Program-made: the position numbers and the translations under genes
Assembly: GCF_012849555.1 (NCBI RefSeq)
Contig: NZ_CP051685.1
Span: 124,001 to 188,000 of the forward strand
From: Massilia forsythiae
GTDB lineage: Bacteria > Pseudomonadota > Gammaproteobacteria > Burkholderiales > Burkholderiaceae_D
Length of the DNA: 64,000 bases
Direction: 5' to 3'
Shown here: positions 40,674 to 52,106 of the stretch, one piece after another
How positions within the stretch are numbered: the first letter of the stretch is position 1
How the letters are laid out: each line of letters begins with the position of its first letter
The notes under the pieces: model-generated
Databases searched by the model: none
What the model saw: only the letters and a program-made list of their open reading frames with translations
Told to the model about the DNA's origin: nothing

Positions 40674-40711
40674 TGGCCTGTATTATAAATTTTCGTTATG
40701 GGACTTGCACA
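40674..40711 (-). promoter_or_regulatory. Possible icd promoter
   Basis: On the minus strand a perfect TATAAT (plus 40682-40687) lies about 80 bp before the icd start; the -35 element 17 bp upstream is weak (GTGCAA). The 271-bp gap between icd and rluE shows no other gene. Confidence 0.35.
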
Positions 40712-40873
40712 TGAGCCCGCGTGAACGCGCTTGCATCCGTGCTCCCGGCCTAACGGTCTTATATAAGATACAAGATAAGCGCAGCAAATTATGCACCAGC
40801 TTGCCGCCAGGCGCCACGTTTTCGCGACGATGCAGCCGGCAGGCGATACCCCACCCTGCCCCGCCCGTTCTTC

Positions 40874-41452
40874 ATGCCACTGATCCTATTCAACAAGCCA
40901 TTCCAGGTGCTGTGCCAGTTTTCGCGCGACGACGAGCGCCGGCCCGGCAGCGCTTCGCTGGCCGATTATCTCGACATTCCGAACATCTATCCCGCCGGCC
41001 GCCTGGATGCCGACAGCGAGGGGCTGATGCTGCTCACCGACGACGGCCGCCTGCAGCACCAAATCGCGCACCCGGACCACAAGGAAGCCAAGACCTACCT
41101 GGTGCAGGTCGAGGGCGTGGCCGATCCCGCCGCGCTGGCACGCCTGCAGGCGCCGCTCGACCTCGGCGACTTCGTCACCCGGCCCTGCCGCGCCGTGCGC
41201 ATCGCCGAGCCGGACTGGCTGTGGCCGCGCAACCCGCCGATCCGCACGCGCCAGGACAAGCCCACCAGCTGGATCGCCATGACGCTCGGCGAAGGCAAGA
41301 ACCGCCAGGTGCGGCGCATGACGGCCGCGGTCGGCCTGCCGACGCTGCGCCTGGTGCGCTCCAGCATCGGCCCGTTCTCGCTGGCGGCCCATCCGCTGAT
41401 GCCGGGCGAATGGATGGAAGTGCCGGCCGCCGCGCTCGGCGCCAGGCGCTGA
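40874..41452 (+). CDS. rluE: 23S rRNA pseudouridine synthase, RluE-type
   Basis: 192-residue RsuA/RluE-family enzyme without an S4 domain, as in RluE, which modifies U2457 of 23S rRNA in E. coli. The catalytic motif is YPAGRLDADSEGLMLLT, with the Asp of GRLD as nucleophile; the second motif is LGEGKNRQVRRMTAAVGLPTLRLVR. A 45-base palindrome follows the stop. The position on rRNA is inferred from family resemblance. Confidence 0.88.
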   Translation: MPLILFNKPFQVLCQFSRDDERRPGSASLADYLDIPNIYPAGRLDADSEGLMLLTDDGRLQHQIAHPDHKEAKTYLVQVEGVADPAALARLQAPLDLGDFVTRPCRAVRIAEPDWLWPRNPPIRTRQDKPTSWIAMTLGEGKNRQVRRMTAAVGLPTLRLVRSSIGPFSLAAHPLMPGEWMEVPAAALGARR

Positions 41453-41474
41453 CGAAGAAAAATTCGAAGTGAAA

Positions 41475-41519
41475 AATTCGGGGTCAGAGCACAATGTGAT
41501 TGTGCTCTGACCCCGAATT
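41475..41519. repeat. 21-bp perfect palindrome, second REP-like family
   Basis: Two perfect 21-bp arms (41475-41495 and 41499-41519) separated by GTG. The core is GGGGTCAGAGCAC and its complement. Such a long exact palindrome resembles sequences mobilised by REP-associated tyrosine transposases; none is encoded here. It could also end rluE transcription, but it has no T-run. Confidence 0.75.
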
Positions 41520-41554
41520 ACCGAGAGCTATTGACCTACTGGATTTACCGGGCC

Positions 41555-41593
41555 AAAAACGAAAAACCCGCCGGACCGGTGGTCGGGCGGGTT
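41555..41593 (-). terminator. Intrinsic terminator of rpsT
   Basis: On the minus strand the stem GGCGGGTT/AACCCGCC (plus 41565-41593), with an inner pairing in the loop, is followed by a T-rich run. It lies 43 bp after the rpsT stop. Confidence 0.8.
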
Positions 41594-41635
41594 GTATCCA
41601 ATCAAGGGCGCGGCCTGGGCCGCGCAGCCGGGCAA

Positions 41636-41902
41636 TTAAGCCGACAGGCCCTTGATGGCGGCAGCCAGGCGGCTCTTGTGGCGAGCGGCCTTGTTCTTGT
41701 GGATGATTTTCTTGTCAGCGATGCTGTCGATGGTCGACACGGATTGCTGGAAGATGGTGGTTGCAGCGGCCTTGTCGCCAGCCTGGATGGCCTTGCGGAC
41801 AGCCTTGATTGCGGTGCGCAGGGTCGAACGCTGAGCCGAGTTGTGTGCGTTTTGCTTAACTGCTTGACGAGCGCGCTTGCGCGCCTGTGCGGTATTTGCC
41901 AT
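41636..41902 (-). CDS. rpsT: 30S ribosomal protein S20
   Basis: 88-residue Lys/Arg/Ala-rich ribosomal protein. [14 protein letters not shown], the central helices and [18 protein letters not shown] are unmistakable. It is transcribed alone, divergent from murJ, an arrangement common in this group. Confidence 0.97.
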   Translation of the reverse strand: MANTAQARKRARQAVKQNAHNSAQRSTLRTAIKAVRKAIQAGDKAAATTIFQQSVSTIDSIADKKIIHKNKAARHKSRLAAAIKGLSA

Positions 41903-41936
41903 GGAAGTTCCTAATCGGGGTCAAGTTGCGTCTGCA

Positions 41937-41987
41937 AACATTAGCGTCTCGAACCGGCCCAATCAGTGCCGCCAAACATTAGTGTCT
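41937..41987. repeat. Direct repeat between rpsT and murJ
   Basis: AAACATTAGCGTCT (41937-41950) and AAACATTAGTGTCT (41974-41987) differ at one of 14 positions and lie 37 bp apart. They sit in the upstream region of rpsT. They may be regulatory or a small duplication. Confidence 0.5.
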
Positions 41988-42131
41988 GCTAACTAAATTC
42001 AATACAGCCTTCGATTATAGCGAAGGTTTCACCGTACGGCAAATCCCATTTCCATCATCGACGCCCATGCCACGCGAAAATCGGTTTCCATGCGGCTTCC
42101 ATGCGCTGTTGCCCAGCTATAATCGCGGGCT

Positions 42132-43676
42132 ATGAACCTGCTCAAGACCCTGGCGGCCATCTCCAGCATGACGATGGTATCGCGCATCACCGGCCTATTG
42201 CGCGAATCCCTGTTCGCGCGCGCCTTCGGCGCGTCGCCGTACACCGACGCCTTCGCCATTGCCTTCCGTTTGCCCAACCTGCTGCGCCGGCTGTTCGGCG
42301 AAGGCGCGTTCTCGCAGGCCTTCGTGCCGATCATCGCCGAATACAAGAGCCAGCAAGGACCGGAGGCCACCAAGACCCTGGTCGACCACGTGACCAACGT
42401 GCTGGTCTGGGCGACGCTGGCGGTCAGCGTGGCCGGCATCGTCGGCGCGCCGCTGATCCTGGCGGTGATCGCCGGCGGCCTGCAGGGCGATGCGCTGGAT
42501 GCGGGCATCGTCATGACGCGCCTGATGTTCCCGTACATCGTCTGCATGTCCTTCGTGGTGATGGCGGGCGGCGTGCTGAACACCTGGCGCGAATTCAAGA
42601 TCCCGGCCTTCACCCCGGTGCTGTGGAACCTGTCGTCGATCTTCTTTTCGCTGTTCATGGTCAAGTACTTCGACGTGCCGATCTATGCGATGGCGGTGGC
42701 GGTGTGCGTCGGTGGCCTGCTGCAGGTGGCCTGGCAGATTCCGGCGCTGCAGCGCATCGGCATGCTGCCGCGCCTGTCGCTCAATCCGCTGGCCGGCCTG
42801 CACGATCCCGGCGTGCGGCGCATCCTGCGCAAGATGGGACCGGCCGTGTTCGCGGTCTCGGCCGCGCAGATCAGCCTGCTCATCAACACCAACATCGCCT
42901 CGCGCCTGGGCGCGGGCAGCGTCTCGGTGCTGCAATACGCCGACCGCCTGATGGAATTCCCGACCGGCATGCTGGGCGTGGCGCTCGGCACCATCCTCCT
43001 GCCCAGCCTGTCCAAGGCGAACACCGAAGGCGACAGCGCCGAGTACTCCGCCCTGCTCGACTGGGGCCTGCGCCTGACCTTCCTGCTGGCGCTGCCGGCC
43101 GCGGTCGGCCTGGCGGCCCTGTCCACGCCGCTGATCGCCGCCCTGTTCAACTACGGCGCCTTCAGGGCCGATGCCGTGGCCGCCGCCACCGCGCCGCTGA
43201 TGGCCTACGCCGCCGGCCTGCTCGGCATCATCCTGATCAAGATCCTGGCGCCGGCGTTTTATGCGCGCCAGGACATCCGTACGCCGGTGCGCATCGCCGT
43301 CGGCGTGCTGGTGGCGACCCAGCTGATGAACCTGGTGTTCGTGCCGCTGCTGGGCGTGGCCGGCCTGGCGCTGTCGATCGGCCTGGGCGCCTGCATCAAT
43401 GCCGCCTTTTTGTACACCGGCCTGCGCCGGCGCGGCATCTATACGCCGCATGCCGGCTGGCTGGCCTTTTTCCTGAAGGTGGTGGCGGCAGTGGCGGTGA
43501 TGGGCGGGGTAGCCTGGTTCGGCCAGGCCCAGTTCGACTGGACCGGCATGCGCGCGCATCCGGTCCTGCGCATCGGCGCCCTGCTGCTGGTGATCGCCGG
43601 CAGCGGCGCGGTGTATTTCGCGGTGCTGGCCGGCCTGGGGTTCCGGCCGCGCGATTTCATGCGGCGCGCCAAATAA
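42132..43676 (+). CDS. murJ: Lipid II flippase MurJ
   Basis: 514-residue MOP-superfamily membrane protein with about 14 helices that moves lipid II across the inner membrane. The N-terminal signature SMTMVSRITGLLRESLFARAFG and FRLPNLLRRLFGEGAFSQAFVP are diagnostic and carry the essential Arg residues. Its stop lies only 3 bp from the stop of the convergent pseudopilin gene, leaving no room for a terminator. Confidence 0.95.
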   Translation: MNLLKTLAAISSMTMVSRITGLLRESLFARAFGASPYTDAFAIAFRLPNLLRRLFGEGAFSQAFVPIIAEYKSQQGPEATKTLVDHVTNVLVWATLAVSVAGIVGAPLILAVIAGGLQGDALDAGIVMTRLMFPYIVCMSFVVMAGGVLNTWREFKIPAFTPVLWNLSSIFFSLFMVKYFDVPIYAMAVAVCVGGLLQVAWQIPALQRIGMLPRLSLNPLAGLHDPGVRRILRKMGPAVFAVSAAQISLLINTNIASRLGAGSVSVLQYADRLMEFPTGMLGVALGTILLPSLSKANTEGDSAEYSALLDWGLRLTFLLALPAAVGLAALSTPLIAALFNYGAFRADAVAAATAPLMAYAAGLLGIILIKILAPAFYARQDIRTPVRIAVGVLVATQLMNLVFVPLLGVAGLALSIGLGACINAAFLYTGLRRRGIYTPHAGWLAFFLKVVAAVAVMGGVAWFGQAQFDWTGMRAHPVLRIGALLLVIAGSGAVYFAVLAGLGFRPRDFMRRAK

Positions 43677-43679
43677 GAT

Positions 43680-44495
43680 TCAGCGCTCCGACGTCGCGGA
43701 CGCCGGCCGCGGCGCCGGTTTCTCATCGTTCTCGTCGCGCTCGTCCTGTGCGGTCTTCTCGGGCGGCTCGACCGGCGTGGTGCGCTCGTCCCTGGCCTCG
43801 CCGGCATTGTCCACCGGCGGCGCGGGCGCGGCGTCGGCGGGCGCGGGCGGTGGCGGGTCGGCCGGGGATGGCGGCGGCAGCGCCTGCGTGGGTGCCGCCT
43901 GGCCCGGCGCGCCCTGGTTCGGGAACAGCGATGCCGGCTGCTGTCCGGGCTGCTGAGCGCCGGACGGCATGCCGTCCGGCTGCGCCGCGTTCGGCTGCGG
44001 CGCCTGCATCTGCGTCACGCCCTGCCCGGTGGCGGCGAACTTCCAGTCCGACAGGCGTTCCTTGTTCTCGAAATTGGGAAAGCGCGCGTCGAAGTTGGCC
44101 ACCTTCAGCGGCCTGGCGCGCGACAGGCTGTACACGGCCAGCACGCCGCGCTCGCCGGCGGCATACACGATGCCCCACTCCGCGCGCCCGGTGACCGGGT
44201 CGACGAAGATCTTGCGCAGGTGGCGCCGCACGCCGGGAAAGCGCGGGTCCTTCAGGAGTTCCTGCAGCGTCGGCGGCTGCTGCGGCTGGCCGCGCGGCGT
44301 GGCTTCGGCATAGCTGCGCAGCGCCTCGCCGAAGGCGGCGCCGATCTCCAGCAGTTCACGCTCGGCGGCGGCGCGGCGCAGCAGCGTGTCGGCCTTGAGC
44401 GCGGCGGCGCCGACCAGGCCGATGATCGCCACCAGCACCATCAGGCCGACGTAGGTGAACCCGGCCTGGCGCGGGGGCGTGGACAAATGCCCCAT
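43680..44495 (-). CDS. Atypical pseudopilin with proline-rich tail
   Basis: 271 residues, last gene of the secretion locus. Prepilin cleavage region RQAGFTYVGLMVLVAIIGLVG: the Gly/Phe processing site and hydrophobic helix are present, but position +5 is Gly instead of the usual Glu. Lack of Glu5 is a known property of the tip pseudopilin GspK, so a tip role is possible, although no other GspK feature is seen. From about residue 165 the protein becomes Pro/Gln/Ala-rich and ends in a charged Glu/Asp/Arg tail. It abuts the preceding gene with no gap. Confidence 0.82.
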   Translation of the reverse strand: MGHLSTPPRQAGFTYVGLMVLVAIIGLVGAAALKADTLLRRAAAERELLEIGAAFGEALRSYAEATPRGQPQQPPTLQELLKDPRFPGVRRHLRKIFVDPVTGRAEWGIVYAAGERGVLAVYSLSRARPLKVANFDARFPNFENKERLSDWKFAATGQGVTQMQAPQPNAAQPDGMPSGAQQPGQQPASLFPNQGAPGQAAPTQALPPPSPADPPPPAPADAAPAPPVDNAGEARDERTTPVEPPEKTAQDERDENDEKPAPRPASATSER

Positions 44496-44912
44496 TCACC
44501 ACTCGGCGTACGGCTTGCCGTTGCGGCCCTTGCCCTCGGCGCCGCTGCGGATGTTGTAGACCGCGCCCTGGGTCGCATCTTCCGGCGGCACGATGACCCA
44601 GCTCGCATCGCTGTCGGCGACCGGGTCGACCGGCAGCGCCGCCAGGTATTTTTTCTCGACCAGCTGCTCCAGCGATTCCGGATAGCGCCCGGTGTCGGCG
44701 TAGAACTGGTCGATCACCGCGCGCGTGGTGCGCAGGTTGTCCATCAACACCGTTTCCTTGGCGGCATCCACGCTCGGGAAGAAGCGCGGCACCGCCAGCG
44801 TCAGCAGCAGCGCCACGATGCCCAGCACCACCAGCAGTTCGATCAGCGTGAAGCCCCTGCGCGTGCGCGCGGGTCGGCAAGCCGCCGGTTTCGTCGTCCG
44901 CATGTTCACCAC
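44496..44912 (-). CDS. GspG/H-like pseudopilin
   Basis: 138-residue type II pseudopilin. [25 protein letters not shown] is a canonical prepilin signal with Glu at +5; cleavage is expected after the Gly near residue 20. The C-terminal globular part has the [26 protein letters not shown] signature of GspG-like proteins and ends GKPYAEW. It overlaps the preceding gene by a few bases. A prepilin peptidase is not encoded in the window. Confidence 0.88.
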   Translation of the reverse strand: MVNMRTTKPAACRPARTRRGFTLIELLVVLGIVALLLTLAVPRFFPSVDAAKETVLMDNLRTTRAVIDQFYADTGRYPESLEQLVEKKYLAALPVDPVADSDASWVIVPPEDATQGAVYNIRSGAEGKGRNGKPYAEW

Positions 44913-45460
44913 CGGCTGTAGGGAATGCCGTTCAGGCCGACCTTGCCGGATGTCGACACCACGTCGTACACGTCGTCGCCTTCCTTGGGTTCGTTGGCCT
45001 CGCTGGCGTAGCTGCGCTTGCCCCAGGTCTGGGCGTCGTCCAGCGCGGCGTCGCCGTTGAACGGGTCGCGCGGCAGGCGCCGCAGAAAATACATCTTGGC
45101 TTTCTTCGGACTGCGCAGGTCGACCACGCCGTCGACCAGCAGTTCCAGCCTGGCCGGATAACCGCTGGCGCCGACCGCCCTGGCGATACGGCCTTCGTCG
45201 CCGGCCTTTTTGTAGGCGTCAATGGCGCCGCGGATCTCGCGCAGCGCCGCGCGCAGCTCCGCCTCGTGGCGGCGCTGGATCACGGTCTGGCCCACCGGCG
45301 CGGCCAGCGCGCCCAGCAGCGCCAGGATCGCCAGCGTGACCAGCAGCTCGATCAGGGTGAAGCCGCGCACGCGGCGCGCAAGGGCGGCACCGCACGCACG
45401 GCGTGCGTGCGGCGTCACGCGCCCCGGCATGCCGGCGCCGATGGACGCATCAGCGTGCAT
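44906..45460 (-). CDS. GspG/H-like pseudopilin
   Basis: 184-residue pseudopilin with a long basic leader (about 33 residues, or 23 if the ATG at 45430 is used) followed by [21 protein letters not shown], with Glu at +5. The body has a [19 protein letters not shown] helix, a PRDPFNGD turn and ends GIPYSRW, an ending much like the next gene's. It starts inside the 3' end of the secretin gene. Confidence 0.88.
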   Translation of the reverse strand: MHADASIGAGMPGRVTPHARRACGAALARRVRGFTLIELLVTLAILALLGALAAPVGQTVIQRRHEAELRAALREIRGAIDAYKKAGDEGRIARAVGASGYPARLELLVDGVVDLRSPKKAKMYFLRRLPRDPFNGDAALDDAQTWGKRSYASEANEPKEGDDVYDVVSTSGKVGLNGIPYSRW

Positions 45461-47684
45461 TCGGCGTCACCGGCGTGACGGTGGGCGACGGGATCGGATT
45501 CACCTGCACCGCCGGCGCCGCCGGCAGCGCGGTCACCGGCACCGATGGCGGGGCCGCCGGCGGCGGGCCGCCGACCGTCACGCTGGTGGCCGGCACCATG
45601 CCGCCCGGCGCCTGGACCTGGGCCTGCGGCTGCACCTGGATCTGCACCTGCGGCTGGCCCTGCACCGGCGCCTGGCCCTGCACTTGCGGCTGGACTTGCA
45701 CTTGCGGCTGGACTTGCGGCTGTCCCGGCGCCTGGGCCGGCACCGCGCCCTGCTGCGGATACTGCACCTGCGGCTGCGGCGCGCCGCCGGCGCGGTCGGC
45801 GCTGCGGTCGGCGCTGGCCGGTGCCGGCAGCGAAGCCGCCGGCAGCTGCGCCGTCTGCCCCGGCACCAAGCGCGCGCCCGGCAGCACCGCCGGCAGGCGC
45901 AGCGCGCCGTCCGGACGGCGGCGGAAGCTGGCCTCGGTACCGGCGCTGAATTCGGACACGGTCGCCGCCGGCCGCTGGATGTTGCGCACCAGGTGCGGCG
46001 TGATGGACAGCACCACCTCGGTCTTGTCGCGCGAATTCTGCGCGCTGCCGAACAGGCGGCCCAGCAGCGGCACGTCGCCCAGCACCGGCAGGTGGGTGCC
46101 GCTGTTGCGGTCCTCGTTCTTGATCAGGCCGGCCAGCACCTGATTCTCGCCATCCTTCAATTGCAGCATGGTGGTGGCCGAGCGCGTGCCGATGCGGTAG
46201 GCGGTGGTGCCGCTCTTGGTGGTGACGGTGTCGATCAGGTTGCTGACCTCGAGCGAGATGCGGATGCCGACCTCGTTGTTCAGGTAGATGGTCGGCTCCA
46301 CGTTCAGGGTCAGGCCGACGTCGACGTAGTTCACCGATTCCGAGGCGAAGCCGCCCACGCCCGACGAGATCGTGGTGGTGATGGTCGGCAGCTTGTCGCC
46401 GATGACGACCTTCGCCTTTTCCTTGTTGCGCACGCGGATGCGCGGGTTGGCCAGCGTGTTCGAATCGCTGTCGGTCTTCCTGGCCCTGGCCACCGCCGAG
46501 ATGCCGGAAACGCCGATGTTGCCGCTATTAAAATCGCGCAGCTGGTCGACCGTCAGCACGCCGGCGTTGCCGATCAGCGGCGCGAACGACAGGCTGGTCG
46601 GCCAGTCGACGCCCAGGTCGAGCAGGCGCCCGCGCTGCACTTCCATCACTTCGACGTCGAGCATGACTTCCGGCTCGGCCACGTCCTGCAGCGCCACCAG
46701 CTGCGCCGCCAGCTTCACCGCTTCCGGGCTGTCGCGCAGGATCACCAGGTTCAGCTTCTCGTCGACCACCACGTCGCGCGACTTGAGGATGGTCTTGAGG
46801 GTATTGGCCACCGCCTTGGCGTCCGCGTTGGCCAGGTAGAAGGTCCTGACCGTCATCTCCTGGTATTCCTTCTGCTTGGCCGCCACGTTCGGGTAGATCA
46901 GCACGGTATTCCCGTCCATGACCTGGCGTTCCAGCTGGTTGCTCATCAGGAGGTAGTAGACGGCCGCCTCGACCGTGCTGTTCTTCAGGAAGATCGAGGC
47001 GCGCTGGTCGGTCTTGACGTCCTTGTCGAACAGGAAGTTCAAGCCGGAGTGGCGCGCGATGACCTCGAAGATCTGCTTGATGGGCGCGTCGCGGAACTCC
47101 AGGCTGATCGGGGTGCGGAAGGCGTTCGACAGCGCCGCCTCGGCCGGCGCATTGGCGCCCTTCTCGTTGATCTCCGCCAGCAGCAGGCGCGCGCCGTCGT
47201 GGGTCGGGCGTTCGGTCAGCACCGCGCCCACCCTGGCGCGCGCGGTCTCGACGTCCTTGCGCTCGAGGGCGGCGCGCGCCTCGTCCAGCAGCGCCGCGTG
47301 GCGGCGCTCGGCGTCGACCTGGCGCACGCCGGCGCGGCCGCGGTCGTTGAGCGGATCGATGGCCAGCACGCGCCCGTAATCCTGCAGCGCCAGCGCGGCC
47401 TTGCCTTCGGCCAGTTCGCGGTCCGCCTGGCTCAGCAGGCGGTTGGTGGCGCCGTCGCGCGCGCGCAGCCAGGCCGCTTTATAGGTGACGTTGTCCGGGT
47501 CGGCCGCCACCGCTTGCTGGTACTTGACCAGGCTGGCCTCGACCTTGTCCTGGGCCACCAGCTCGTTGCCTTCGCGGTAGGCCTGCTGGGCGGCGCAGCC
47601 GGACAGCAGCAGCGCCAGGGCCGCCGGCGCCACGGGCAGGCGGGCAAGCGGCCGCAGGCGCGAAAAGAACGGATGAGCGGTCAC
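45450..47684 (-). CDS. gspD: Outer-membrane secretin, GspD-like lipoprotein
   Basis: 744 residues. Lipoprotein signal with lipobox LLSGC (Cys30), a TPR-like helical region to about 180, STN/N0 domain (about 188-260), a secretin N1 domain (about 275-335) and the secretin barrel domain (about 340-570) with [10 protein letters not shown] and the final [12 protein letters not shown]. Lipidation plus TPRs resemble the pilus-type secretins (MshL/PilQ group) more than classical GspD. After 570 comes a 170-residue disordered tail with many PQVQ repeats. Its start overlaps the preceding gene. Confidence 0.9.
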   Translation of the reverse strand: MTAHPFFSRLRPLARLPVAPAALALLLSGCAAQQAYREGNELVAQDKVEASLVKYQQAVAADPDNVTYKAAWLRARDGATNRLLSQADRELAEGKAALALQDYGRVLAIDPLNDRGRAGVRQVDAERRHAALLDEARAALERKDVETARARVGAVLTERPTHDGARLLLAEINEKGANAPAEAALSNAFRTPISLEFRDAPIKQIFEVIARHSGLNFLFDKDVKTDQRASIFLKNSTVEAAVYYLLMSNQLERQVMDGNTVLIYPNVAAKQKEYQEMTVRTFYLANADAKAVANTLKTILKSRDVVVDEKLNLVILRDSPEAVKLAAQLVALQDVAEPEVMLDVEVMEVQRGRLLDLGVDWPTSLSFAPLIGNAGVLTVDQLRDFNSGNIGVSGISAVARARKTDSDSNTLANPRIRVRNKEKAKVVIGDKLPTITTTISSGVGGFASESVNYVDVGLTLNVEPTIYLNNEVGIRISLEVSNLIDTVTTKSGTTAYRIGTRSATTMLQLKDGENQVLAGLIKNEDRNSGTHLPVLGDVPLLGRLFGSAQNSRDKTEVVLSITPHLVRNIQRPAATVSEFSAGTEASFRRRPDGALRLPAVLPGARLVPGQTAQLPAASLPAPASADRSADRAGGAPQPQVQYPQQGAVPAQAPGQPQVQPQVQVQPQVQGQAPVQGQPQVQIQVQPQAQVQAPGGMVPATSVTVGGPPPAAPPSVPVTALPAAPAVQVNPIPSPTVTPVTPNAR

Positions 47685-48379
47685 TCGAATACTCCAATAT
47701 TGAGCTGCTGAACCTGGTTCAGCGGCAGGTAAGTCAGGGTCAGGACCGGCGGCGCGATCGCATCCACGCGATAGGTGCCGTCGATGACCGTGTCGGCGCG
47801 CGCCGTGAAGGTACGGTCGCCGCGCGCCAGGTAGACCTCGATCACGCCCTCGCCCACCGACTTGCCGATGAATGTGAACGGCAGCGGCGGCGCGGTGGGC
47901 GGCGGCGGGGGCGGCGGCGGCGCGCTCGGCGGCGCGGGCGGCGGCGGCGGCGTCCAGTTCCGGCTGCCGAACGGCGCCCCATTCTGCGCCTGGCCGAAAC
48001 GGCCCTCGCTGTCGCCGATCAGGATCTCGCGGGGGACCAGCGCCAGGATCGGCTGGCCGGCCGCGGCGGCGCCGTGCGCATCGGCGGCGCCGACGGTTGC
48101 AGCGCCGTCCGTGCCGGCGGCGGCGGATGGCGGCCTGGCCGCGGGCACGAGCGCCGCGTCGCCCCCGGCCACGGCCGGCGCCGACACGCCGGGCGCGGCG
48201 CCATCCGACCGCGCAGCGGCGCGCAGGTCCGTGCGCGCCGCCGCCGGCCGCTCCACCGCCTCGGCCACGTCGCCGTCCGGGTTGCGGTCGCCGAACAGCA
48301 CCAGCGCCGCCGCCGCGGCCAGGGCGGCGCCGAGCGCCAGGTGGCGCGGCTTGAGCGCCAGGTTCAGCGCCGGCTTCAT
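47681..48379 (-). CDS. Periplasmic linker protein, GspC/PilP-like
   Basis: 232 residues: short cytoplasmic start, one membrane helix (HLALGAALAAAAALVLF), a long Ala/Pro-rich linker that includes PPPPPAPPSAPPPPPPPP, then a small beta domain (FTFIGKSVGEGVIEVYLARGDRTF). The final domain resembles the homology region of GspC/PilP proteins that contacts the secretin. Position between the PilO-like and secretin genes supports this. The overlap with both neighbours is 4 bases. Confidence 0.75.
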   Translation of the reverse strand: MKPALNLALKPRHLALGAALAAAAALVLFGDRNPDGDVAEAVERPAAARTDLRAAARSDGAAPGVSAPAVAGGDAALVPAARPPSAAAGTDGAATVGAADAHGAAAAGQPILALVPREILIGDSEGRFGQAQNGAPFGSRNWTPPPPPAPPSAPPPPPPPPTAPPLPFTFIGKSVGEGVIEVYLARGDRTFTARADTVIDGTYRVDAIAPPVLTLTYLPLNQVQQLNIGVFE

Positions 48380-48999
48380 GGCGCGCCCTCCCGGGCCACG
48401 GCGTCGGATTCGCCCAGGTACAGGGTCAGGCGCAGCCTGGCCTCGACCGCCGCGTCGGCGATGCTGTCGCGCTTGAAGCTGATGTCGTCGAGCGCAGCGA
48501 AGGGGATCGCGCGCAGGGACGCCAGCGCGAACTCCCAGATCGCGGCATAGCTGCCCTTCACCGGCAGGTTGACCTGGTAGGTATGCACGCGCGCATTCTT
48601 GTCCCACGCACTCTTGTATTCGCCCTGGCTCAGCACCAGGCCATTCTTCGCGGCCAGGGCGAACAGGGTCTTGACCTGCTGCTCGGCGTGGCGGCGCTGG
48701 CCCAGCGTGCCGTAGAACAGGTCGAGGTTGTCGGCCGGCGCAGCGGCAACCGGCGCCGTGGCGGCGCTTGCCGCGACAGCGGCCGGCCGTGCCGGCGCCT
48801 CGGCCTGCGCCCGGCGCGCAGCCACGCGCGCGCGCGCCTGCTCCAGGTCGCGCTCCAGCCCGAGCTGCGCCAGCGTGACCCATGCCAGCGCCGCGGCGCA
48901 CGGCACGATCGCCAGCAGCGCCGCCAGCGACAGCGGCGCCATGCGCGCCAGCCACAGGCGCAGGCGCAGCGGCAGCGCCGCCAGGGTAGATTGGGTCAT
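48376..48999 (-). CDS. PilO/GspM-like inner-membrane protein
   Basis: 207 residues with one membrane helix (SLAALLAIVPCAAALAWV) followed by a coiled coil (LGLERDLEQARARVAARRAQAEAP) and a ferredoxin-like periplasmic domain (YQVNLPVKGSYAAIWEFALASLRAIPF), the fold of PilO/GspM. It overlaps its neighbours by 4 bases each side. Identification rests on topology, motif and gene order. Confidence 0.75.
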   Translation of the reverse strand: MTQSTLAALPLRLRLWLARMAPLSLAALLAIVPCAAALAWVTLAQLGLERDLEQARARVAARRAQAEAPARPAAVAASAATAPVAAAPADNLDLFYGTLGQRRHAEQQVKTLFALAAKNGLVLSQGEYKSAWDKNARVHTYQVNLPVKGSYAAIWEFALASLRAIPFAALDDISFKRDSIADAAVEARLRLTLYLGESDAVAREGAP

Positions 49000-49547
49000 G
49001 GCGCCGCCTGCCACCGGGCGTCGATCTGGAAGCGGATCGGGCGGTTCGGGTCCTGCTCGTTGATTTCGTGGCGCACCAGGGCCACGGCCTTGAACCAGTC
49101 TTCCTGCTGCAGGCGGGCGACGTAGGCGATCATGTCGTCGCTGCTCTTCGCTTCCGCCGTGATGCGCAATGCGCTCTTTTTCGCGTCCGGCTCCAGCGCC
49201 AGCAACGCGATGTTGGCCGGGGTCGCCGACTGCACCGCGTCGTGCAGGCCGCGCCACGGCAGGTTCAGTTGCAGCACCGCGGCGTTGACGGCCGCGGCCT
49301 GGGCCGCCGGCAGCGGCGCGCGCGACGGTGCCGGCGCCGTGCCGGCGGCGGCCTGGCGCACGTGCACCTCGGTGGCCGCCTGCAGGCGCGCCCGCTCGTC
49401 CAGTCCCTTGCGGTATTTCGTGACGGCGGTCAGCAGCGGCCCGCACATGATGAACAGCGCCAGCAGCAGCAGCCAGGCTTCGCGCGGTGCGCGCAGGATG
49501 GCGCGGCGCAGGCTGGGCGGGGCGAAATCGATGCGCACCTTCCTCAC
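48996..49547 (-). CDS. PilN-like inner-membrane protein
   Basis: 183 residues: short basic N-terminus with the RIDFAPPSLRR segment typical of PilN, one membrane helix (EAWLLLLALFIMCGPLLTAV), a linker and a ferredoxin-like periplasmic domain containing IALLALEPDAKKSALRITAEA and DDMIAYVARLQQ. In type IV pilus systems PilN binds PilM on the cytoplasmic side and PilO outside. Confidence 0.78.
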   Translation of the reverse strand: MRKVRIDFAPPSLRRAILRAPREAWLLLLALFIMCGPLLTAVTKYRKGLDERARLQAATEVHVRQAAAGTAPAPSRAPLPAAQAAAVNAAVLQLNLPWRGLHDAVQSATPANIALLALEPDAKKSALRITAEAKSSDDMIAYVARLQQEDWFKAVALVRHEINEQDPNRPIRFQIDARWQAAP

Positions 49548-50372
49548 GGCGCCCTCCCCGCCAGCGCCAGGCGCGCGCTATCCGGCCACAGCGGATCGGT
49601 CTCGTCCTCGAACAGCGTGCAGGCGAATTTCAGGCGTCCGATGCTGCTGGCCCAGCCGCGCGGTGCCGGGCCGCACACCTGCAGGCGCTCGGGCCGGCCC
49701 AGGCCGACGCGCAACGCCTCGCGCGCCACGTGGCCCTCCAGCCAGTCGCGGTCGGCGCCGGGCGGGATCGGCGTGGTGCGCACCGCCGCCAGGCGCTTGC
49801 CGTCGTAGGCGGCCACGCTCAGCACGCCGCCGTGCACCAGGCCGAACCAGGCGCCGGGCCGGCGCTGCTTGCGGAACTGGTTCAGGGTCGCCACGAACTG
49901 CGGCACGATCTCGACCAGGTGGAAGCGGTAGGCGCGCGCCGCCGCCTTGAGCGCATCCAGCAGCGCCACCGGCACCGCCGAGGCCAGGAACGGCTGGCTG
50001 GCGCTCCAGTCGGCGCGGATGCGCCAGTCGGACGCGGCGCCGCCAAACAGCGCCTGGAAGCGCAGCGCCGCCGCGCCTTCCAGGTCGGCCATGCGGACGG
50101 CGCCCTGCGGCGGCGCCACCTGCCACAGGCGCACCAGCTCGTCGGACAGCACCACCGTCACCGCCGCCCCGGCGACGGCATGCTCGCCCAGCAGCATGGC
50201 CAGCGCCGTGCCCACCGCGGCGGCGTCGGCGCCGCCGGCGCGCACCTGGCCCAGCAGCAGCGCGCGCTCGTGGCGCCAGATGCCGGTGCGCACCAGCGCC
50301 AGGCCGTCGGGGGCGATGCCGATGCGCAGCCCCTGCCCGAGCCACGGCGCCAGCCAGGAAGGCGTGAGCAGA

Positions 50373-50380
<8 letters not shown>
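49544..50380 (-). CDS. PilM/GspL-like cytoplasmic protein
   Basis: 278-residue protein with no membrane helix. The segment LRIGIAPDGLALVR at the start, and LVHGGVLSVAAYDGKRLAAVR later, suggest the actin-like fold shared by PilM and the cytoplasmic part of GspL. It is shorter than PilM (about 350). Encoded between the ATPase and PilN-like genes, matching the PilM-N-O order. Low overall motif conservation limits certainty. Confidence 0.7.
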
Positions 50381-52102
<1,722 letters not shown>

Positions 52103-52106
<4 letters not shown>

